Assembly (NCBI GenBank): GCA_030444405.1 | Contig: JARFPM010000042.1 | Location: 1-32,935, forward strand | Reading direction: 5' to 3' | DNA: 32,935 nt | Source: Nitrospira sp. | GTDB lineage: Bacteria; Nitrospirota; Nitrospiria; Nitrospirales; Nitrospiraceae | In this document: one piece after another, positions 12,453 through 21,190 of the stretch | How positions within the stretch are numbered: the first letter of the stretch is position 1 | Layout: every line of letters starts with the position of its first letter | Notes under the pieces: model-generated | Told to the model about the DNA's origin: nothing | Database searches by the model: none | What the model saw: only the letters and a program-made list of their open reading frames with translations | Position numbers and translations under genes: made by a program

Positions 12453-14876
12453 CTACGGTTCCGTGATGATATGCCCGCTCGGTTTTTCTTCTCCTTCACT
12501 CCATTCCGCCACAGCCTGCGCCATTTCTTCCAATCGCTGAGCGGCGCGCCCAAAGACGCTGTCGGACGGGTAAGTCCCATCGACCCCTCGTTCGCCGGCT
12601 GCGATACCGGTGAGCAGCTCCAAGGCTTCTTCGATCATATTCACGGCATAGACGGAGAAGTGTCCTGATTCCACGGCCTCGACGACGTCTCGCCGAAGGG
12701 CCAAATGCTTGGTGTTTCGAGCGGGGATGATCACGCCTTGTTTGCCGGTCAATCCCTTGCGGGAACAGGACTCGAAGAACCCCTCGATCTTTTCGTTCAC
12801 GCCTCCGATCGGTTGAATCTCGCCCAGCTGATTGACGGAGCCTGTGATAGCCACCCATTGATGGATCGGCAGATCTGCAAGGCTGGAAAGAATGGCGGCG
12901 AGCTCAGCAACCGCGGCGCTGTCCCCTTCCACTTCAGAATAGGTTTGTTCGAACGTCAAAGAGGCGCTCATGGCGAAGGGGTGGGAGCCAGCAAATTTGC
13001 CGGCGAGAAATCCAGCCAGCGTCATGACTCCTTTGCTATGGATCATACCGGCGAGTTCCGCTTCGCGCTGAATGTCGATCACGCCCTTGGTCCCGACATA
13101 GGTGCGAGCCGTGATGCGGGTTGGGCGTCCGAACGAATAGTCGCCAAGCTGATGGACTGAGAGGCCATTGACCTGGCCGACGACATCACCGTCGAGGTCG
13201 AGCATCAACGTGCCTTCTTTAATTTCATCCTGGATCCAGTGTTCCACCAGATTCGAGCGATGGCGCTTATGGGTGACGGCAGCATCGACGTCCGCCCGAG
13301 ACACGAAGGAATGGCCTTCCTTCCTGGCCCAGTACCCCGCTTCGCGGATCAGATCGCTCACCAGGCTGAACCGCAACGATAGTCGGTCATGCCGATCGGC
13401 GAAACGGAGCCCTTGCCGGATGATTTCAGCCACTGCATCGGCTCCGAAGTGCGGCAACCCTTCCTCACGGCAAAGTTTGGCGATGAACCTGGCATATTGG
13501 CGGTCCTGCCGCTCGCTCCTGACCACCTCGGTGTCGAAGTCCGCCTTCACCTTGAAGAGTTTGCTGAAGTCTTCTTCGTACGCTTGCAGGAGGTGGTAGA
13601 GGATGGGCGGCCCGACTATGATGACTTTCACATTCACCGGGATTGGCTCCGGCCTCAGCCCCGCCGTTGAGAATCCGTAGAATTCTCCGGGGTCCTCGAT
13701 TTTCACCTCTCCTGTCTTGATCACGCGCTTCAACGCATCCCAGGAAAACGGTTGGCGGAGGGTATCCAGGGCGTTCACGATCAAGTAGCCACCGTTAGCC
13801 AATAGCACGGCACCCGCCCGAATCTCAGTGAAATCGGTATACATGATGCCCATGTGCGCTTTGCGTTCGATCTTTCCGATCAGGTTCGTATAGGTCGGAT
13901 GGGATTCGTCGATCACTGGGGCGCCTTCCCTCGGGTCGTGCTGCACGATGAGATTGACGAGAAAGCGCGACATGTCCGGACGTTTGAATTCCAAGCCTGG
14001 GATGGCAAGGGTGGGACCTTCGCGCGGTAGAAAATCCTTGTAATGGTGCACGATGTCATCACGAACACGCTCCAAAAATGTCGAGACCGCCGTCGTATCC
14101 TGGTAGGTCCGCCGCATGGTTTCGTAGCGGCCTTCTAAGACATTGGTGACCAGTTGGCGGTCCAGGTGGCGCTGTTGGTGTTCGGCTTCCTTCTCAAGGC
14201 CGTGGATGCGGACATGGAACTCGCGGATTTCCCCTTCAAGGATCTTGCGTCGTTCGTTCAAGTCTCGCTGATCTTGCTCGGTCATCGCCTCCATGTCGGC
14301 GTCAGTCATGGGCTTACCGGCCTTGAGCGGGACAATCCCGAAGCCTACCGAGGTTTCTTCGAAGCCGAACCCACGAGTCCGGCTGTGTTCCGTCAGTTCG
14401 TGGAAGAGCGCTTTCTTCTTGGCATCGATGTCGTCGTGCAGCTTGGCTTTGGCATCGAGATACTTCTTGCTCTCAAACGCCAATGGAATGTCGCGCCCCA
14501 ATCCCTCGATGAATCCTGCCATCTCCCGTTTGAACGAAGCGCCCTGTCCCGCCGGAAGAGCGAGACAAGTCGGCCGCGAAGGGTCTTGGAAGTTGTTGAC
14601 ATAGCACCAGTCGGGCGGAGCGGGGGCGGCCAGCGCCATACGTTTGACCATCTGCCGAACGAGCGTGCCTTTCCCGGTGCCGACAGGACCCGATACATAG
14701 AGATTGAACCCGGGGCTCTTCATATTCAGCCCGAATTCCAGGGCCTCGACGGCCCGTTCCTGCCCAATGATGTCAGTGAGAGGTTCGAGCTCGCTGGTAT
14801 CTTCGAAACCGAGTTGACCGGGATCGATCACAGGGGTGAGCATCGAGACGGGGACTTTGAACTTTTCCATCGTCAT
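12453..14876 (-). CDS. ATP-dependent Lon-like (LonB-type) protease, AAA_32 family
   Basis: The 807-aa protein has an AAA module with Walker A GPVGTGKGT (63-71) after the family motif IIGQERAVEALEFGLNMKSPGFN. A long coiled-coil insertion follows (about 160-260), then a second ATPase part (GAVLLANGGYLIVNALDTL...) and a Lon S16 protease domain with the Ser-Lys dyad: S653 in EVEGDSAAVAE and K696 in GGVNEKIEGFF. The spacing of 43 residues is the same as in E. coli Lon. The start codon directly follows the stop of the HPF gene (TAG ATG), so the pair is co-translated. It probably degrades damaged or regulatory proteins during stress. A C-terminal tail (about 770-807) is repeated as relics at 1145 and 11618. 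Confidence 0.93.
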   Translation of the reverse strand: MTMEKFKVPVSMLTPVIDPGQLGFEDTSELEPLTDIIGQERAVEALEFGLNMKSPGFNLYVSGPVGTGKGTLVRQMVKRMALAAPAPPDWCYVNNFQDPSRPTCLALPAGQGASFKREMAGFIEGLGRDIPLAFESKKYLDAKAKLHDDIDAKKKALFHELTEHSRTRGFGFEETSVGFGIVPLKAGKPMTDADMEAMTEQDQRDLNERRKILEGEIREFHVRIHGLEKEAEHQQRHLDRQLVTNVLEGRYETMRRTYQDTTAVSTFLERVRDDIVHHYKDFLPREGPTLAIPGLEFKRPDMSRFLVNLIVQHDPREGAPVIDESHPTYTNLIGKIERKAHMGIMYTDFTEIRAGAVLLANGGYLIVNALDTLRQPFSWDALKRVIKTGEVKIEDPGEFYGFSTAGLRPEPIPVNVKVIIVGPPILYHLLQAYEEDFSKLFKVKADFDTEVVRSERQDRQYARFIAKLCREEGLPHFGADAVAEIIRQGLRFADRHDRLSLRFSLVSDLIREAGYWARKEGHSFVSRADVDAAVTHKRHRSNLVEHWIQDEIKEGTLMLDLDGDVVGQVNGLSVHQLGDYSFGRPTRITARTYVGTKGVIDIQREAELAGMIHSKGVMTLAGFLAGKFAGSHPFAMSASLTFEQTYSEVEGDSAAVAELAAILSSLADLPIHQWVAITGSVNQLGEIQPIGGVNEKIEGFFESCSRKGLTGKQGVIIPARNTKHLALRRDVVEAVESGHFSVYAVNMIEEALELLTGIAAGERGVDGTYPSDSVFGRAAQRLEEMAQAVAEWSEGEEKPSGHIITEP

Positions 14877-15428
14877 CTACAATACCTTCGCAATCGGTGG
14901 TGGGAGTGCGACGACCGTCGCCTGTGGCCCTTTGTCGCCCTCCTCCAAGCCGAAGACGACTTCAGTGCCGTCCTCGAGTTCCTTGAACTTGAGCCCTTGC
15001 AGCGCGTTCGCATGAAAATAGACCTCGCCCCCCCCTTCTTGGAGGATGAAGCCGTAGCGCTCCTTCGGGAATAGCTTGCAAATCACTCCGCGATGGGGTG
15101 GTACAGGCGGCAGGCGTACCTCGGTCTTCGCACGTTTTTCTCGATACTTGCGGAGTGTGATGCCGATGGCCTCGAAGGCTGACCGAATGGCTTCCTCAAA
15201 AGTCTTGTCCTCCTTGCGGGCCGTCATGGTGTGGCGTCCCGGCAGGGTGACGACAACGAGCGCCTCCGCGACCTTTGCGAGTTTCTTGTGGTGCCGATTC
15301 TTGGTCAAGGTGACTCGGCCGTGAATTAAGTCGTCGTGTCCTCGTTGCAAATCGTCCATGCGGGATTCAATCTCCATTTTCCACCGGGGCGTCATAGCGA
15401 CATTGCGACTTTCAATCTCCAGTTCCAT
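14877..15428 (-). CDS. HPF/RaiA ribosome-hibernation domain fused to a cold-shock-like domain
   Basis: The 183-aa protein has an N-terminal S30AE/HPF domain (1-100: MELEIESRNVAMTPRWK, FEEAIRSAFEAI) that in the family binds the 30S A/P sites and stabilises idle ribosomes. It is joined to a C-terminal OB-fold, cold-shock-like domain (112-177). That domain has GVICKLFPKERYGFI and EVYFHANAL, matching GxVKxFNxxxGFGFI and DVFFHxSAL. The ATG at 15428 has GGAGG four bases upstream; the in-frame start 13 codons earlier does not. It differs from long HPF, whose C-terminal domain dimerises ribosomes. It is coupled to the Lon-like protease. Confidence 0.9.
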   Translation of the reverse strand: MELEIESRNVAMTPRWKMEIESRMDDLQRGHDDLIHGRVTLTKNRHHKKLAKVAEALVVVTLPGRHTMTARKEDKTFEEAIRSAFEAIGITLRKYREKRAKTEVRLPPVPPHRGVICKLFPKERYGFILQEGGGEVYFHANALQGLKFKELEDGTEVVFGLEEGDKGPQATVVALPPPIAKVL

Positions 15429-15702
15429 TGTGCCTCCACTTCTTGAGGGTTCAATCACTTTCACCACCCCGAGGTCGCAAACGATATGCCGACTTGGAAA
15501 GAGGGGCAGATGTCTTAAAGATCACCGGTAATGTTTGGGATTCTCTTCCTACTCCTACAGTATCTGATAAATGTGATGCATTTTTCCACAGTGCGGTACT
15601 TGCAGATGGAGCCCAATGCACCAGGTCACTTTCCTCTGGTCAGCCTTCCCCCAGCATTTGGGGCACACGATATCGGGAACGTGATTTGCGAAGTCTCTTG
15701 GT

Positions 15703-16788
15703 ATGCCGGTAATGAGCAAGTCATCCTTGGAAAGTTACCTCCGGAGCCGCTTCGGGTCCGGAGTGCGGTTGTTGTCCTATGGAGTCATCGGCAAAGAGAG
15801 TTCGAAAGGAGAGCAGAAGCGTTATGGGTACGGCACGCCGGTCAAATTGACGTTTCAAGTCGGGCCTCGGGTTCAGTCCGCTGTGCTTGAAACGATGAAG
15901 CCCGGCCCATTCGGGCACGAACATATGGCGGATCGCGCTCAAGCCATGTTGTGGGACTACGATTCCTATGGACGCCTTCCGCGCCATGTGAAGGCCCTCG
16001 ATGTGGGTGCATTCGACGCAAACCAGGCGCTTTTTTCTGTTGCGGAAGCCCGTGAATTCTTCGTGTTGAATGAATGGACCGAGGGAGCGAGCTATCACAG
16101 GGATCTTGAGCGGCTGATGAAAGGCGGCACGTTACAAAAGTTGGATCGGCAACGGACGGTCGCATTGGCTCGCTACCTGGCGCAGATCCATACGAAAAAG
16201 CGGCGTGACCCGGATTTGTACAAGCGTCGGCTGCGTGAGTTGATCGGTCACGGCGAATGCATCATGGGATTGACCGACAGCTATCCGGCACGGTGTGGCT
16301 TTATCACCGGCGATCTGTTGCGAACAGTGGAGGAAGCCTGCAATCGATGGCGATGGCGGCTCCGAGACAGGGCCAATCGGCTTTCCCAGGTACACGGGGA
16401 TTTCCATCCGTATAATGTGCTGTTCCGTACCGGGACGGATTTTGCGGTGTTGGATCGGTCGCGAGGGGAGTGGGGCGAGCCGGCCGACGATATCACCGCG
16501 ATGACCATCAACTATCTGCTCAACTCATTGATTCGATGGGGCAAGCTCAAAGGTCCGTTCGAGGTTTTGTTCCGATTGTTCTGGGGCACGTACATGGAAG
16601 CGAGCGGCGACAAAGAAATCACTGAAACGGCGGCGCCCTTCTTTGCCTTTCGCGGCCTGGTCCTGGCCAGCCCGCTCTGGTATCCCAATTTGTCGATGGA
16701 CATCCGACGAAGCCTGTTTCATTTCATCGAGAATGTTCTCGATGTGCCACGCTTCGAACCGGAACGGGTGAATGAGTATTGTGAGTGA
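15703..16788 (+). CDS. Aminoglycoside-phosphotransferase-fold (APH) kinase-like protein
   Basis: The 361-aa protein carries the APH/choline-kinase catalytic loop VHGDFHPYNVLF (H231, D233, N238) and the metal-binding aspartate D251 in AVLDRSRGEWGEPADD. The N-terminal lobe is atypical: VKLTFQVGP...AVLETMKPG could supply the ATP-binding lysine. The ATG at 15703 or 15712 may be the start; neither has a strong Shine-Dalgarno. It is followed by an APS-kinase-like P-loop gene with a one-base overlap. The same pair occurs as a fused APH plus P-loop protein in some bacteria (from memory). The substrate is unknown; antibiotic resistance is unlikely for such a stress-cluster gene. Confidence 0.85.
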   Translation: MPVMSKSSLESYLRSRFGSGVRLLSYGVIGKESSKGEQKRYGYGTPVKLTFQVGPRVQSAVLETMKPGPFGHEHMADRAQAMLWDYDSYGRLPRHVKALDVGAFDANQALFSVAEAREFFVLNEWTEGASYHRDLERLMKGGTLQKLDRQRTVALARYLAQIHTKKRRDPDLYKRRLRELIGHGECIMGLTDSYPARCGFITGDLLRTVEEACNRWRWRLRDRANRLSQVHGDFHPYNVLFRTGTDFAVLDRSRGEWGEPADDITAMTINYLLNSLIRWGKLKGPFEVLFRLFWGTYMEASGDKEITETAAPFFAFRGLVLASPLWYPNLSMDIRRSLFHFIENVLDVPRFEPERVNEYCE

Positions 16789-17324
16789 TGAGTGATCACG
16801 GTTCCATTGCCATCTGGCTCACCGGTTTGCCTGCCTCAGGGAAGAGCACGATCGTTGCCGCACTGAAGCCGCAGCTTGAAGCGCTGGGGTTATCTGTTGA
16901 AGTGTTGGAATCAGATGCGGTGAGGCGCACGCTTACGCCGGCTCCGACCTACTCGCAGCTGGAGCGGGATCTTCTTTACCGAGCGTTGGCGTTCATGGGC
17001 GCGAAGCTGGTGTCGCATGGTGTCACCGTCATCTTCGATGCCACAGCCAACCGGCGGGCCTATCGTGACTTTGCCCGAAGCCTCATTCCCAAGTTCATCG
17101 AAGTGGCGGTCGAATGTCCGCTGGAACTGGCCATGCAACGCGACTACAAAGGGACGTATCAGCGTGGACAACGAGGAGAATCCTCTACCGTACCGGGCTT
17201 GCAAGATCCCTACGAATCGCCGCTGAATCCGGAGGTGCGGATCGATACGACGAAGGTGAAGGCCGATGAAGGGGTAGCGATAATTATGGAAGTTGTGAAG
17301 AGGAAATTTTCTAGCAGGGTTTAA
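16788..17324 (+). CDS. Adenylylsulfate-kinase-like P-loop kinase
   Basis: The 178-aa protein resembles CysC: P-loop GLPASGKST (13-21), LESDAVRRTLTP (LDGDxVR position) and VIFDATANRRAYRDFAR (where APS kinase has DAxISPxRxxR). The C-terminal RGQRGESSTVPGLQDPYESP equals the FTGIDDPYExP segment. True APS kinases have LDGDNVR and ISPFRxDR; these are altered here, and no sulfate activation genes are near. It may phosphorylate another small molecule or work with the preceding APH protein. The ATG at 16788 overlaps the APH stop (TGATG); a GTG one codon earlier is also possible. Confidence 0.82.
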   Translation: MSDHGSIAIWLTGLPASGKSTIVAALKPQLEALGLSVEVLESDAVRRTLTPAPTYSQLERDLLYRALAFMGAKLVSHGVTVIFDATANRRAYRDFARSLIPKFIEVAVECPLELAMQRDYKGTYQRGQRGESSTVPGLQDPYESPLNPEVRIDTTKVKADEGVAIIMEVVKRKFSSRV

Positions 17325-17416
17325 ATATCTGCTCAGGGAGAAGTTATGGCCGACTGGGATTGTCTGCGGACAGGCCAACAAACCTTTACCTATTGCTCCG
17401 TTGACATAGACCAGTC

Positions 17417-17713
17417 ATGAACCATCCTATTTATCACGTGCGGAGCGTCGAGATCGTCGAACCATACAGGCTGCGAGTGCGATTTACTGACGACACAGAG
17501 CAGCTTATTTACCTGAAACCAGTTTTAGCCGGTGAGATCTATGGTCCACTGCTCGATGTTGAGTTGTTCAACCAAGTGGCCGTGGATCCGGAGGTGAAAA
17601 CGCTGGTGTGGCCGAACGGCGCCGACTTTGATCCAGCGACTTTGCACGATTGGCCGAAGTACAAAGACGCCTTCGCTGCTCGTGCCAGAGAATGGGAACG
17701 TGTATCGGCCTAA
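17417..17713 (+). CDS. DUF2442 domain protein
   Basis: The 98-aa protein has the DUF2442 pattern: VRSVEIVEPYRLRVRFTDDT, then LKPVLAGEIYGPLLDVELFNQV and LVWPNGADFDPATLHDW. Such proteins often sit next to a DUF4160 partner in a toxin-antitoxin-like arrangement; no partner is present. It is convergent with the alpha/beta hydrolase gene, 52 bases away. A weak hairpin (cggcg and cgccg around cacttca) lies in that gap but has no T-tract after it. Function unknown. Confidence 0.82.
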   Translation: MNHPIYHVRSVEIVEPYRLRVRFTDDTEQLIYLKPVLAGEIYGPLLDVELFNQVAVDPEVKTLVWPNGADFDPATLHDWPKYKDAFAARAREWERVSA

Positions 17714-17765
17714 CGAATCACTTTTTTCCCGCACGGCGCACTTCACGCCGGTCTCGTTATCCCAC

Positions 17766-18407
17766 TCATGTCAGATACTGCCGAAACCATTTATTTGCAT
17801 GGTCCGCCACCTGTTCCAGGGTTCCTGGCTCTTCGAAGAGATGCGTGGCACCGGGAACGATGATCAACTTCTTTTCGCAGGTCAGCAAATCGTAGGCTGC
17901 TTGGTTCATCTCAATCACCGGTTCATCGTGGCCTCCGACGATCAACAAGGTCGGAGCAGTGACCGACGGTAGGTACGGTTCAGCCAGGTCCGGTCGTCCT
18001 CCCCGCGATACCACGGCCTTGATGTTCGATGGCTCTCGCGCGGTAGCTTGCAGGGCCGCTCCGGCTCCGGTGCTAGCGCCGAAATAACCGATCCCTAGGT
18101 TCCTCGTCCGTGGTTCCGATTCCAGCCAGTTTTTCGCCAGCAACAGCCGATTCGCCAGCAGGTTCATATCAAACACCTTGCGCCTATCATCCGCCTCAAC
18201 CTCGGTCAAGAGATCCACAAGCAACGTGGCGAGTCCGCCTCGCTGTAAATGGCGCGCGACGAAATTATTGCGAGGGCTCAACCGCCCACTGCCGCTTCCA
18301 TGCGCAAAGACAACCACGCCGCGCGGACGGATCGGGAGTCCAAGAATGCCCTCCAAGGCAACTTCCTCTTTTGTGATCCTTACAGTGTGCTCGTGTTGGG
18401 AGGTCAT
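17766..18407 (-). CDS. Alpha/beta hydrolase (dienelactone-hydrolase-like)
   Basis: The 213-aa protein has a complete triad in the expected order: nucleophile S112 in GYFGASTGAGAAL, D161 in VGGHDEPV and H189 in GATHLFEEPG. The oxyanion segment FAHGSGSGRLSPRN follows strand 3. This subfamily is often found fused or adjacent to phosphoribosyltransferase and stress genes. The natural substrate is unknown. Its start overlaps the end of the pentapeptide-repeat gene by 4 bases, so both are on one transcript. No signal peptide, hence cytoplasmic. Confidence 0.88.
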   Translation of the reverse strand: MTSQHEHTVRITKEEVALEGILGLPIRPRGVVVFAHGSGSGRLSPRNNFVARHLQRGGLATLLVDLLTEVEADDRRKVFDMNLLANRLLLAKNWLESEPRTRNLGIGYFGASTGAGAALQATAREPSNIKAVVSRGGRPDLAEPYLPSVTAPTLLIVGGHDEPVIEMNQAAYDLLTCEKKLIIVPGATHLFEEPGTLEQVADHANKWFRQYLT

Positions 18408-19837
18408 GGTCGTGCCTGCTTTATAGTGGGACTGCAGGGAGCCGGACGGCTAAGCCCTGGCGGCAATTTAGTCTTGTCGTCGACGCAGGCGGCATTGAGT
18501 TGTGTCTGTGTGAGACCGATGGCTGACGAGAGGTTGGCGCCCGTGAAGTTCGCGCGACGCAAGTCCGCTGCGTCCAGCCGAGCCCCGCTCAAATCGGCTC
18601 CGGCTAGGATGGCATCCTGAAGGTTGGTGTCCTGAAGATTGGCCTGGGTCAAGTTGGAGTGACTGAAATTCGACTCGCGAAGATCTGCACCAACAAAATT
18701 GGCCGATTCCAAATTGGCCCTATTGAATTGTGCCTGCCGGAGAGAGGATTTCGGAGCGTAGATTTCGCTTAGATCAGCGTTCATGAAGTTGGTGTGCCAT
18801 CCCTTGGCCCCGATGAGGACCGCGCGGTTGAGATTAGCGTCCAAGAAATTGGCTTCATCGAGGACGGCGTGATAGAGAATAGCCATCCGCAGCTTCGCCG
18901 AGTGCAAATCCGCCTTGAGCAAAGCGGCTTGTTCTAAGTTGGCTCCTTCGAGGTCGGCATCATGCAGGTCTGTTCCATGCAGGTCGGCGTACCGGAGGTC
19001 GGCGCCGCGAAGAATCGCATCCTTCAGGTTTGCGCCGCCCAAATTGGTTTCGTCCAGATAAGCGCTTTCCAAGTCGGCTTCGATCAGACGGGCTGCCTCC
19101 AGGTGCGCGCGGTCCAGTAATGCGCCCTGAAGGTTGGCGCGATAGAGATTCGCGTTGGTCAGGATGGTGCGACGCAGGTCGGCGCCTGAGAGGTCAGCAT
19201 TCACCAGGACCGCATCTTTCAGGGTCGCTCCGTAAAAATATGCCTCGACGAAGTTGCCGTCGGTCAAATCGGCAGAGGTGAGATCGGCGCCCTCCAACTG
19301 TGCCCGCTCGAACGAGGATCCATTCAACTTGGCGCCGATCATAACGGCGTCAAAGAGAGCAGCTTCATCACCGACCGCGCGTGAGAGATTCGCGCTGGTG
19401 AGCCGGGCACGCCGGAGATCGGCTCCAGAGAGATTAGCGTCTATGAGGACGGACTTGGTGAGGTCGGCTCCAGCAAGACTGGCCTGAGCCAGGGTGGCCT
19501 GGGAAAGTTTCGCCTGCCGCAGGACGGTGCCTTCCAGATCTGCTCGTTCGAGGTTCGCTCCCGTCAGTTCGGCCCGGCTCAGATCCGCTTGGCAGAGCTC
19601 CATCCGCTTGGCATCCGGGTTGCCCCGATACTCCACCCATCGTTCATGCGAACGCACGAGAGCTTGCAACGTTTTGGCCGGGACAGACTTCTTTTTGTAG
19701 GGACTCTTACACAAAAGAACTGCGGTCGACGTCCCTTGGGAAGCTGATGGACCGGGTGCCCCGGCCCATGAGGCGGGAAGTCCGAGGATGATGATAATAA
19801 TACCCACAACAATGGTGCGGATGGAAAAGCGCTTCAT
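18404..19837 (-). CDS. Secreted pentapeptide-repeat protein
   Basis: The 477-aa protein starts with a signal peptide (MKRFSIRTIVVGIIIIILGL, cleavage probably after ASWA-GA). It then runs through about 70 tandem pentapeptides A(D/N)LxX from roughly residue 85 to 465, forming a right-handed quadrilateral beta-helix. Before the repeats is VRSHERWVEYRGNPDAKRME, the usual capping region in such proteins. It ends with two Cys (ACVDDKTKLPPGLSRPAPC). AAGGAG lies 8 bases before the ATG. Cytoplasmic members mimic DNA to inhibit gyrase; an exported one more likely has a structural or binding role in the envelope. Confidence 0.9.
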   Translation of the reverse strand: MKRFSIRTIVVGIIIIILGLPASWAGAPGPSASQGTSTAVLLCKSPYKKKSVPAKTLQALVRSHERWVEYRGNPDAKRMELCQADLSRAELTGANLERADLEGTVLRQAKLSQATLAQASLAGADLTKSVLIDANLSGADLRRARLTSANLSRAVGDEAALFDAVMIGAKLNGSSFERAQLEGADLTSADLTDGNFVEAYFYGATLKDAVLVNADLSGADLRRTILTNANLYRANLQGALLDRAHLEAARLIEADLESAYLDETNLGGANLKDAILRGADLRYADLHGTDLHDADLEGANLEQAALLKADLHSAKLRMAILYHAVLDEANFLDANLNRAVLIGAKGWHTNFMNADLSEIYAPKSSLRQAQFNRANLESANFVGADLRESNFSHSNLTQANLQDTNLQDAILAGADLSGARLDAADLRRANFTGANLSSAIGLTQTQLNAACVDDKTKLPPGLSRPAPCSPTIKQARP

Positions 19838-19855
19838 CTGATATCTCCTTAGGAG

Positions 19856-21190
19856 TTAGAGTCTGCGGTCGACTGTCTGGGCTAAGTCTTGCAAAGCCAA
19901 GGAAATCCGAACGTCATAGGCCGGCATCGTCTCAAGGGCTCGCAGCGATTCAGGAAGTTGTCCCAACTGCGCAGCCGCATGGCGCCGCAGTTCGGCCAAG
20001 CCCGGCGATGGAACAAGGCGGCTGCCATTCTTCATAACAAGTTGAAGCAGCGGTTCGCCAGGCAATCGATCGTCGTGCGTCGTGACGAAGTCGTGGTCCA
20101 AATGTCCGTCGGGCGTATGATGCCGATAGACTTGTTTGCGGCCAGGCCACGTGGCCTTGCCCTCCGATCGCTTGCGGCAGGGACGGCCTGCATATTCTTG
20201 AAGTTTGTAGGCGCAGTCCAACGAAGGCGCGTCAGAGGAGGTCGTCATGGCCGTTCCGACGGCGAAGCTGTCGATCAGTGCACCGGTTCGGATCAGATCT
20301 CTCAGGCGATATTCATCGAGGTTGCCGCTGGCAAGAATCTGTGCGTGAGGCAAGCCTCCTTCATCGAGAATGCGTCGAACCTTTCGGGCATGGTCAGACA
20401 GATCACCGCTGTCTAACCGTACCCCTTTGACAATGATACCGTTGGCTCTAAGTTTCCTGGCCAACGATACGACTTTGCCGGCGGCCGCTTCCGTGTCATA
20501 GGTGTCGATCAGGAGGACAACGTTAGCCCGTTGAGTGGCGGCGAAATGTTCGAAAGCAAGAGTCTCGTCCGCGTGGGCCTGCACGAACGAATGGGCCATG
20601 GTGCCATACAGAGGAATTCCATAGGTCATACCGGCCAGCACGGTCGCGGTTCCCGCGAAGCCGGCCAGATAGCTTGCTCGTGCAGCGAGGAGCCCGGCTT
20701 CGGCACCGTGCGCCCGGCGAAGCCCAAAATCGATGAGCGGTTTTCCTCCTGCGACCAACACCGAACGTGCTGCTTTGGAGGCCACCATGGTCTGATAGTT
20801 CAAGAGGTTCATCACGCGGCTTTCAACGAGCTGGGCTTGAGGAAGCGGCGCAACAATTTTGAGGATCGGCTCATGGGGAAAGAAAATCGTTCCTTCGGGC
20901 ATTGACTCCACATCCCCGGTGAATCGCAGCGTTCCCAGGTAGTCAAGGAGCCGCGAACTGACCTGCCTGGATTGATCCAGCCAGGTCAGTTCTTCCTGAG
21001 AGAAGCGCAACTCCGAGAGATAGTCCAGCACTTGTTCGAGACCGGCTGCGACTAAGAAGTTCCGACGCGCCGGCAGTTTGCGGACAAAGAATTCGAACAC
21101 GGCCGGTTCTTCCATCCCTTGTTCCAAGTAGGCCTGGACCATCGTGAGCTCATACAGGTCCATCAGTAGGGCGCTGGTCGAAGGATTCAT
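19856..21190 (-). CDS. pncB: Nicotinate phosphoribosyltransferase
   Basis: It joins nicotinate to PRPP to give nicotinate mononucleotide in NAD salvage. The 445-aa protein begins MNPSTSALLMDLYELTMVQA, the family N-terminus, and shows FEFFVRKLP, GTMAHSFVQAH and VKGVRLDSGDLSDHARKVR (PRPP-binding region). The ATG at 21190 is chosen over the longer frame because it overlaps the stop of the nicotinamidase gene by 4 bases (ATGA) and matches the family start. Product of the upstream enzyme is its substrate, so the two genes form a two-step operon. It belongs to the clade without a long N-terminal extension. Confidence 0.93.
   Translation of the reverse strand: MNPSTSALLMDLYELTMVQAYLEQGMEEPAVFEFFVRKLPARRNFLVAAGLEQVLDYLSELRFSQEELTWLDQSRQVSSRLLDYLGTLRFTGDVESMPEGTIFFPHEPILKIVAPLPQAQLVESRVMNLLNYQTMVASKAARSVLVAGGKPLIDFGLRRAHGAEAGLLAARASYLAGFAGTATVLAGMTYGIPLYGTMAHSFVQAHADETLAFEHFAATQRANVVLLIDTYDTEAAAGKVVSLARKLRANGIIVKGVRLDSGDLSDHARKVRRILDEGGLPHAQILASGNLDEYRLRDLIRTGALIDSFAVGTAMTTSSDAPSLDCAYKLQEYAGRPCRKRSEGKATWPGRKQVYRHHTPDGHLDHDFVTTHDDRLPGEPLLQLVMKNGSRLVPSPGLAELRRHAAAQLGQLPESLRALETMPAYDVRISLALQDLAQTVDRRL

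Noticed and set aside
14154-15074. 306-codon plus-strand frame opposite the Lon-like and HPF genes
   Set aside because: Antisense shadow; the minus strand carries intact catalytic motifs and family lengths.
15531-15702. Frame starting MFGILFLLLQYLINVMHFST before the APH gene
   Set aside because: It has a hydrophobic start but runs into the APH gene in another frame, has no Shine-Dalgarno and no family likeness.
15429-15702. FNR-type or sigma-54 sites in the HPF/APH divergent region
   Set aside because: Only loose partial matches were found; none had both half sites with correct spacing.
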